Below are positions 1-4,225 of a DNA stretch of 5,273 bases, one piece after another; the first letter of the stretch is position 1, and each line of letters starts with the position of its first letter. The notes beneath the pieces are model-generated. The model was given only the letters and a program-made list of their open reading frames with translations, was not told the DNA's origin and searched no databases. Source of the DNA: DASYYE01 sp035946955 (GTDB lineage Bacteria > Actinomycetota > Actinomycetes > Streptosporangiales > Streptosporangiaceae); assembly GCA_035946955.1 (NCBI GenBank), contig DASYYE010000356.1, forward strand, positions 1-5,273, read 5' to 3'. Made by a program: the position numbers and the translations under genes.

Positions 1-812
1 TCCAGTTCGGCACCGAGCTTGCGGTGGTCGCGCCTCTCGGCCTCCGCCAGCAGGTCCAGGTACTCGTCCAAGGCCTCTCGCGATGGCCATGCGGTGCCGT
101 AGATCCGCTGGAGCTGCGGGTTCTTCTCGCTGCCGCGCCAGTAGGCGCCACCGGTGCGCATCAGTTTGAACGCCGGGATGTAGCGGGTGGTCGGCAGGTG
201 CGGGCCGCGGCACAGGTCCTTCCAGCACAGCCCGCCGGTGGCCGCGTCCACATTGTCGTAGATAGTCAGCTCAGGGCCGCCCACCTCGACGGACTCTTCG
301 TCGCTGGCCCCGGCCGTGCCACCGCCCTTGAGGCCGATCAGCTCCAGCTTGTACGGCTCACCGGCCAGCTCGGCCCGGGCGCCCTCGTCGGTGACCACGC
401 GGCGCTCGAAACGCTGGCCCTGCTTGACGATCTTGCGCATGAGCTGCTCGATCGCCTTGAGGTCGTCGGGGCCGAACGGGTTGGCCACGTCGAAGTCGTA
501 GTAGAAGCCGTTCTCCACGGGCGGGCCGATGCCCAGCTTGGCCTGCGGGAACAGTTCCTGCACGGCCTGGGCCATGACGTGCGCGGTGGAGTGCCGCAGG
601 ATGGCCAGGCCGTCCGGGCTGGCGACCTCGACCGGCTCGACGGCATCACCCTCGGCCAGCGGGCTGGCCAGGTCGCGCAGGGTGCCGTTGACCCGGGCCG
701 CGACCACGGCCCCCGGGCTGGTCCCGGTGTCAAGCGCCTGGCCCGCCGTCGTGCCGGCAGCCACAGCATGCTCGCGGCCTGCGAGTGTGATGTGAAGCTG
801 CTGGGAAGACAC
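1..812 (-). CDS. thrS: Threonyl-tRNA synthetase, N-terminal part (runs off the left edge)
   Basis: Cytoplasmic class II synthetase that joins threonine to tRNA-Thr and removes misattached serine. About 270 residues are visible; the rest of the catalytic core and the anticodon-binding domain lie beyond position 1. Residues 6 to about 65 form the TGS domain. The editing domain follows, with HSTAH at residues 74-78 and CRGPH at 201-205, giving the four metal or substrate ligands H74, H78, C201 and H205 expected by analogy with E. coli H73/H77/C182/H186. The start of the aminoacylation core shows YWRGSEKNPQLQRIYG. The stretch AKLGIGPPVENGFYYDFD is typical of actinobacterial ThrRS. The start is GTG at 812-810, chosen because GAGGAG lies 5 nt upstream and the TGS domain begins at once. 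Editing and core motifs are intact, so it should be functional. It is divergent from the lipid kinase gene. Confidence 0.97.
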   Translation of the reverse strand, partial: MSSQQLHITLAGREHAVAAGTTAGQALDTGTSPGAVVAARVNGTLRDLASPLAEGDAVEPVEVASPDGLAILRHSTAHVMAQAVQELFPQAKLGIGPPVENGFYYDFDVANPFGPDDLKAIEQLMRKIVKQGQRFERRVVTDEGARAELAGEPYKLELIGLKGGGTAGASDEESVEVGGPELTIYDNVDAATGGLCWKDLCRGPHLPTTRYIPAFKLMRTGGAYWRGSEKNPQLQRIYGTAWPSREALDEYLDLLAEAERRDHRKLGAEL

Positions 813-817
813 GATGG

Positions 818-823
818 CTCCTC
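818..823 (-). promoter_or_regulatory. Ribosome binding site of thrS
   Basis: On the minus strand this reads GAGGAG, a near-ideal Shine-Dalgarno sequence, 5 nt before the GTG start at 812. It fixes the start of thrS as GTG; no ATG in the same frame lies nearby with comparable support. Confidence 0.75.
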
Positions 824-864
824 ATGATCGGGTGATGACAGAACGGGACGGCCCCCGCGCACCG

Positions 865-870
865 ATGCTA
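865..870 (-). promoter_or_regulatory. Candidate -10 element for thrS
   Basis: On the minus strand the hexamer is TAGCAT, matching the actinobacterial TAnnnT -10 pattern. It would place transcription start near 858 and give a leader of roughly 45 nt with the GAGGAG site in it. No good TTGACA-like -35 stands at 17-18 nt. The leader is too short for a T-box riboswitch. It overlaps the candidate -10 of the lipid kinase on the other strand. Confidence 0.35.
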
Positions 871-874
871 TCCA
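869..874 (+). promoter_or_regulatory. Candidate -10 element for a leaderless lipid kinase mRNA
   Basis: TATCCA ends 6 nt before the ATG at 881, the spacing expected if transcription starts on the A of the start codon. The only Shine-Dalgarno-like run, AGGTGA at 874-879, is one base from the ATG and too close to work well, which favours leaderless initiation. TATCCA lacks the conserved final T, and no clear -35 is seen, so this is tentative. Confidence 0.3.
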
Positions 875-880
875 GGTGAC

Positions 881-1798
881 ATGGCGGACGTCGCGTTCAT
901 TATCAACCGCACCTGCGTCCGGGACGGCGACGGGCTGCGGCGCCGCTGCCGCGGGGCCGCTGTCAACGCGGGATGCGAGCCGGTGTTCCTGGCAACGTCG
1001 GTAGACGAGGCGGGGTCGGGGCTGGCCAGCGATGCCGTGGCCGATGGGGCCGGGCTGGTGTTTGCCGCCGGGGGCGACGGCACGGTGCGGGCCTGCGCCC
1101 AGGCACTGGCCGGCACCAGGGTTCCGCTGGCGCTGCTGCCCCTGGGCACCGCCAACCTGGCCGCGCGGGCACTGGGTGTGCCGTCGCGGGTCGGGGCGGC
1201 GCTGGCCGCCGGGTTCGGCGGGCGGGACCGGCTGGTCGACGTCGGTGATGCCGATGGCATGACGTTCCTGGCCATGGCGGGCATGGGCCTGGACGCGGGG
1301 GTAGTCGGGGCCACGCCGCCCAGGCTCAAGGGGCTGCTGGGCTGGGCCGCCTACGCGGCGACCGGTGCGGTGCACGTGCTGGCCAGCAGCCCACAGTTGC
1401 GGCGCGGGCACCAGTTCAGGGTGCGGCTGGATGACCGCGACCCGCTGGCGCGGCGCGCACAGTCGGTGGTGGCGGCCAACACGGGGCTGCTGCCTGGCGG
1501 GTTCGTGCTGCTACCCGGGGCCAGCCCGGAGGACGGGCTGCTCGACGTGGGGGTACTCGCACCCGCCAGCATCCCCGACTGGGTGCGGGTGGCTCACAAC
1601 GTGCTGACCCAGGACCCCGCTGGTGGGCCCCACCTGGAGCGCCACCGTGCCCGGCGGGTGGAGATCAGCGCCGACGCGTTGCTGCCGCGCCAGGTCGACG
1701 GCGAGGTGATCAGCCCTGGGCGGTCACTGACAGTCACGGTGCGTCCCCGGGCCCTGCGGGTCCGGGTCCCCGCAGCGGCCAGTCCTAACCATGACTAA
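881..1798 (+). CDS. Diacylglycerol/sphingosine kinase-like lipid kinase (DAGK catalytic family)
   Basis: A 305-residue protein of the DAGK-catalytic family (the DgkB/YegS/BmrU group), which phosphorylates a lipid hydroxyl with ATP, usually at the inner face of the membrane. The nucleotide-binding half carries AAGGDGT (GGDGT at residues 64-68) and PLGTANLAARALGVP at 87-101, both diagnostic. AGMGLDAGVV near 133-141 and LKGLLGWAAYAATG start the C-terminal beta-sandwich. The sandwich then shows TGLLPGGFVLLPGASPEDG and ends with VDGE, a conserved late motif. Length is normal. The usual N-terminal NPxxG strand-loop reads IINRTC, so its proline is absent. There is no signal peptide or membrane segment, as expected for a peripheral enzyme. 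The ATG at 881 is taken because the family's first strand begins immediately. Stop TAA is 1796-1798. The lipid substrate cannot be told from sequence. Confidence 0.9.
   Translation: MADVAFIINRTCVRDGDGLRRRCRGAAVNAGCEPVFLATSVDEAGSGLASDAVADGAGLVFAAGGDGTVRACAQALAGTRVPLALLPLGTANLAARALGVPSRVGAALAAGFGGRDRLVDVGDADGMTFLAMAGMGLDAGVVGATPPRLKGLLGWAAYAATGAVHVLASSPQLRRGHQFRVRLDDRDPLARRAQSVVAANTGLLPGGFVLLPGASPEDGLLDVGVLAPASIPDWVRVAHNVLTQDPAGGPHLERHRARRVEISADALLPRQVDGEVISPGRSLTVTVRPRALRVRVPAAASPNHD
1750..1780 (+). other. Stem-loop inside the 3' end of the lipid kinase gene
   Basis: GGCC-CTGCGGG (1750-1760) pairs with CCCGCAG-C-GGCC (1769-1780): an 11-bp stem with one bulged C at 1776 and an 8-nt loop. It ends 15 nt before the stop codon. 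No T-run follows, so it is not a classic intrinsic terminator, although actinobacterial terminators often lack one. It could end or stabilise the lipid kinase transcript just upstream of the candidate ROK promoter. In sequence this GC-rich, a chance hairpin inside coding DNA is also possible. Confidence 0.4.
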
Positions 1799-1820
1799 TG
1801 CCCTGCTTGCGCGCTACGCT
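1791..1820 (+). promoter_or_regulatory. Candidate promoter of the ROK kinase gene
   Basis: ATGACT (1791-1796, four matches to TTGACA) is followed by an 18-nt spacer and TACGCT (1815-1820, TAnnnT). Transcription would start near 1827 and leave a leader of about 15 nt holding the AGGGAGG ribosome site. The -35 overlaps the stop codon of the lipid kinase gene. A small palindrome, TTCGcCGAA (1820-1828), lies at the predicted start point and could be an operator or chance. This supports a separate transcription unit starting with the ROK gene. Confidence 0.4.
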
Positions 1821-1830
1821 TCGCCGAACT

Positions 1831-1837
1831 AGGGAGG
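1831..1837 (+). promoter_or_regulatory. Ribosome binding site deciding the ROK gene start
   Basis: AGGGAGG sits 5 nt before the ATG at 1843. It decides between that ATG and an in-frame ATG at 1798 that overlaps the kinase stop codon and has no ribosome site. The 15 extra residues the upstream start would add do not look like part of the ROK fold. Confidence 0.7.
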
Positions 1838-1842
1838 CCGTA

Positions 1843-2889
1843 ATGCGCGCTGACAGCCCAGACGTCATCGTTGGCCTGGACAACGGCGGCACCGCCGTCA
1901 ACGCGACAGTACTCGACACTGCGGGACGGTTCCTCGTGGACCGGATGCTCGAGACACCGAGCAGGGTCACCGAGGGCCCGGACAAGGCGATCGAGGCGCT
2001 GGCGGCCTCGCTGGACCTCGTACTCGAGTCCACCGAGACGCCGTTGTCGGCCGTGCGCGCCATCGGCCTGGACACGCCCGGCCCTGCCAGCGCCGACGGG
2101 GTCATCTCCAGCCTGGGCGCGGTGAACTTCATCGACACCGCGTGGCGTGGTTTCGACATCCGGGGCGCCCTGGAGACCCGGCTCGGCCTGCCCGTCACCT
2201 ACAGTAATGACGCGAACGCCGCGGCACTGTACGCGCACCACGTCCACTTCGGGGCCCAAGCGCGCGAGCGGTCGTCGGTGTCGCTGATCGTGGGGACCGG
2301 GCTCGGCGGCGGCGTGGTCGAGTCCGGCCGGGTGGTGCGCGGGGCCTCAGGCATGGCTGGCGAGCTCGGGCACATCCGCATCCCCATGGATGGGCTGCTG
2401 GCCGAAGACCAGCAGCTGCCGGTGTGCAACTGCGGGCTGGCCGGGGACGCCGAGAGCGTGGCGTCGCTCACCGGCATCGCCAAGAACCTGCTCCCCTACT
2501 GGCTCACCCGCTACCCCGACCACGAGCTGGCACAGGCGCCCTCCATGGCAGACGCCGCGAAACAGGTGCGCAGCCTGGCCTGCGCAGGTGACCCGCTGGC
2601 CCTGGCAGTCTTCGGCCAGCAGGCGGACGCACTGGGACGGCTCTGCACGATCGCGGCGAACTTCACCGACCCGCATGCCTACTTCATCGGCGGCGGCGTA
2701 GTCGAGGCGGCGCCGGCGTTCCGTGACTGGTTCCTGGCCGGCGTCCGCGAGCACACGTCACTGCGCGAAGAGCAGGCGTGCGTGGCGCAGTTCGCGCTGG
2801 TCCCCCACCTCGACATGGCCGGGGCACGCGGCGCCGCGCTCGCGGCCGCTGTGGACCTGGGCTGGCCAGCCCAGGTCCACAGCACGTGA
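1843..2889 (+). CDS. ROK-family sugar kinase (glucokinase-like)
   Basis: A 348-residue cytoplasmic ROK protein, expected to phosphorylate a hexose or amino sugar with ATP. There is no N-terminal helix-turn-helix, which argues for a kinase, not a NagC/XylR-type repressor. The phosphate-1 loop is DNGGT at residues 13-17, LDTPGP lies at 76-81, and NFIDTAWRG starts at 95. Catalytic Asp123 is in SNDANAAAL. The phosphate-2 loop is VGTGLGGGVV (150-159), and the sugar-contact segment GELGHIRI has E174 and H177. The zinc-finger-like ROK signature, usually CxCGxxGCxE, reads CNCGLAGDAE (195-204): C195 and C197 are kept and the third cysteine is Asp202. Near the C-terminus IGGGVVEAAP gives the adenosine-side glycine motif. 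The start is set by the AGGGAGG site. The last 12 codons lie in a perfect palindrome. The sugar specificity is unknown. Confidence 0.92.
   Translation: MRADSPDVIVGLDNGGTAVNATVLDTAGRFLVDRMLETPSRVTEGPDKAIEALAASLDLVLESTETPLSAVRAIGLDTPGPASADGVISSLGAVNFIDTAWRGFDIRGALETRLGLPVTYSNDANAAALYAHHVHFGAQARERSSVSLIVGTGLGGGVVESGRVVRGASGMAGELGHIRIPMDGLLAEDQQLPVCNCGLAGDAESVASLTGIAKNLLPYWLTRYPDHELAQAPSMADAAKQVRSLACAGDPLALAVFGQQADALGRLCTIAANFTDPHAYFIGGGVVEAAPAFRDWFLAGVREHTSLREEQACVAQFALVPHLDMAGARGAALAAAVDLGWPAQVHST
2848..2883 (+). repeat. Perfect 36-bp palindrome at the 3' end of the ROK gene
   Basis: The left arm GCTGTGGACCTGGGCTGG (2848-2865) is followed directly by its exact reverse complement (2866-2883), 18 of 18 pairs with no spacer. 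It ends 3 nt before the TGA at 2887. As RNA it would fold into a very stable hairpin with a small GGCC loop. It encodes the C-terminal residues from about AVDLG to HS. No T-run follows. The likely roles are a U-tract-less terminator or 3' stabiliser that separates the ROK and hydrolase genes; a binding site for a dimeric DNA-binding protein is less likely at this place. Confidence 0.85.
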
Positions 2890-2910
2890 CCTGCTCAACC
2901 GCAGCCAAGG

Positions 2911-2924
2911 CCCTGAGCCCAGGG
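2911..2924 (+). promoter_or_regulatory. Weak ribosome site of the hydrolase, within a small hairpin
   Basis: AGGG at 2921-2924 lies 8 nt before the ATG at 2933 and is the only candidate ribosome site. It forms one arm of a 5-bp stem, CCCTG (2911-2915) with CAGGG (2920-2924) around an AGCC loop. That pairing would partly hide the site. No convincing -10/-35 pair is visible in the 43-bp gap 2890-2932. Confidence 0.35.
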
Positions 2925-2932
2925 TTAGCGCC

Positions 2933-4168
2933 ATGACCTTTGCAGCGGACCGGCCACCAGCGGGGCCCGGCCTGATGCGTGGGGCGCCCCCGTTCCCGGC
3001 CGGGTCGCTGGTCACCTTGGCAAACTGGCAGGACCCGCCGTTCAACCGGTGGGCGTTCCAGCACATCCGGGAGCTCATCCCGACCGCCCGGATCAGCCGC
3101 GGGGACGGGCCGGCCTGGCCGCTGCCGCGGGCCGAGCGTGACCTGGCCGGCATCAGGTTCAGTACCGGCGACGGCGAGATGTCGGTCGCTGAGCTGCTGG
3201 CCCAGACTTACACAGACGGGTTCCTGGTGCTGCACCGCGGCGCGGTCGTGACCGAGCGCTACGCCAACGGCCTGCGCCCGGACGTGCCACACCTGCTGAT
3301 GTCGGTGTCGAAGTCGCTCACCTCGACGGTGGCAGGCGTGCTCGCCGGCCGGGGCGCGCTGGATGTCACCGCCCCCCTCCAACGGGTGGTGCCGGAACTC
3401 GGCGCGACCTCGTTCGCCGGCGCCACCGTGCAGGATCTGCTGGACATGCGGGCGGGCACCCACTTCGACGAGGACTACGACAACCCTCAGGCCGACGTCC
3501 GCACGTACCAGCGGGTGTACCTGTGGCGTCCTGACGACGGCAGCCCCCGGGCGGACGGCGCGCTGGCCTACTTCGCGACCCTGCACAATGACGGCCAGCA
3601 CGGCGGCCCGTTCCGCTACCGGTCGATCTTGACCGATGTGCTGGGCTGGGTGCTCGAGCGGGCCGGGGGCGCCCGGTTCCACGAACTCGTGGCGCGGGAA
3701 CTGTGGCAGCCGATGGGCGCCGAGTTCGACGCCGAGGTCACCGTCGATGGGCACGGCAATGCCATGGCGGACGGCGGGGTCTGCGCCACCCTGCGCGACC
3801 TGGGCAGGTTCGGCCTGCTGGCCCTGGGCCGCGGCCGGGCCAATGGGCGGGTCGTGGCGCCGGCCGCCTGGTTCGAAGACACCCTCGCTGGCGCCCCCGA
3901 CAGCCGGCCCGCGTTCGTGGCCCATGAGGGAGCGGACGGGTTCCCGCAGCAGGCGCACTACCGCAACTGCTGGTGGGTCCGCGAGCCAGCGGTGCCGTTC
4001 TTCTACGCCTCCGGCATCAATGGGCAGCACGTGTTCGTGCATGGGCCGTCGGAGACGGTAGTGGTCAAGCTGTCCACCTGGCCCGTGGCAACGAGCCCTG
4101 ACATGCGTGAAGCCACGGTCGCGGCAGTGACGGCGATCGCCCGTGCTCTGCAGGACGGACAGGCATGA
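2933..4168 (+). CDS. Serine hydrolase of the class C beta-lactamase / 6-aminohexanoate-dimer hydrolase (NylB-like) family
   Basis: A 411-residue protein of the beta-lactamase-like serine hydrolase family whose best-known member is NylB. The region TYTDGFLVLHRG, then HLLMSVSKS, gives the SxxK motif with nucleophile S124 and general base K127. The Tyr motif of the fold is Y229-R-S231 in GPFRYRSILTDVLGWV, where class C enzymes have YxN. Y182, in HFDEDYDNP, lines up with the flexible-loop Tyr170 of NylB at the same offset; this is inference. The third active-site strand is ASGINGQHVFV near the C-terminus. No signal peptide is present, so it is probably cytoplasmic, unlike true beta-lactamases. 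The N-terminal block ANWQDPPFNRWAFQHIREL is typical of the NylB-like subgroup. The substrate may be an ester or a small amide; activity on nylon oligomers should not be assumed. ATG 2933 is chosen because the open frame upstream overlaps the ROK gene and has no family resemblance. Confidence 0.93.
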   Translation: MTFAADRPPAGPGLMRGAPPFPAGSLVTLANWQDPPFNRWAFQHIRELIPTARISRGDGPAWPLPRAERDLAGIRFSTGDGEMSVAELLAQTYTDGFLVLHRGAVVTERYANGLRPDVPHLLMSVSKSLTSTVAGVLAGRGALDVTAPLQRVVPELGATSFAGATVQDLLDMRAGTHFDEDYDNPQADVRTYQRVYLWRPDDGSPRADGALAYFATLHNDGQHGGPFRYRSILTDVLGWVLERAGGARFHELVARELWQPMGAEFDAEVTVDGHGNAMADGGVCATLRDLGRFGLLALGRGRANGRVVAPAAWFEDTLAGAPDSRPAFVAHEGADGFPQQAHYRNCWWVREPAVPFFYASGINGQHVFVHGPSETVVVKLSTWPVATSPDMREATVAAVTAIARALQDGQA

Positions 4169-4212
4169 CAGAGCCGTTTCCCAGGCCACCCGGGCCGCGG
4201 CCGCATGGGCGC

Positions 4213-4218
4213 TATGGT
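4213..4218 (+). promoter_or_regulatory. -10 element for a leaderless glycyl-tRNA synthetase mRNA
   Basis: TATGGT matches TAnnnT and ends 7 nt before GTG 4226, the spacing of leaderless actinobacterial genes. There is no Shine-Dalgarno sequence anywhere in the 57-bp gap 4169-4225. A 10-bp palindrome, GGCCGCGGCC (4193-4202), fills the -35 zone, and no TTGACA-like hexamer is seen there. In-frame ATGs at 4205 and 4214 are alternative starts, also without ribosome sites. Confidence 0.5.
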
Positions 4219-4225
4219 CGACCCC

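Noticed and set aside
24..827. 267-codon plus-strand open frame opposite thrS
   Set aside because: It is antisense to the well-supported ThrRS frame and its translation has no family resemblance.
813..880. T-box riboswitch controlling thrS
   Set aside because: The gap is only 68 nt and the predicted leader about 45 nt, too short for a T-box, and no conserved T-box sequence is seen.
338..1411. 357-codon minus-strand open frame spanning thrS, the promoter gap and the lipid kinase
   Set aside because: Its left part is a shifted frame of thrS and its right part is antisense to the kinase; it joins two unrelated genes.
1798..1842. Upstream ATG for the ROK gene overlapping the kinase stop (TAATG), suggesting translational coupling
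   Set aside because: The strong AGGGAGG site before ATG 1843 and the candidate promoter at 1791-1820 make the later start better. Coupling is not excluded.
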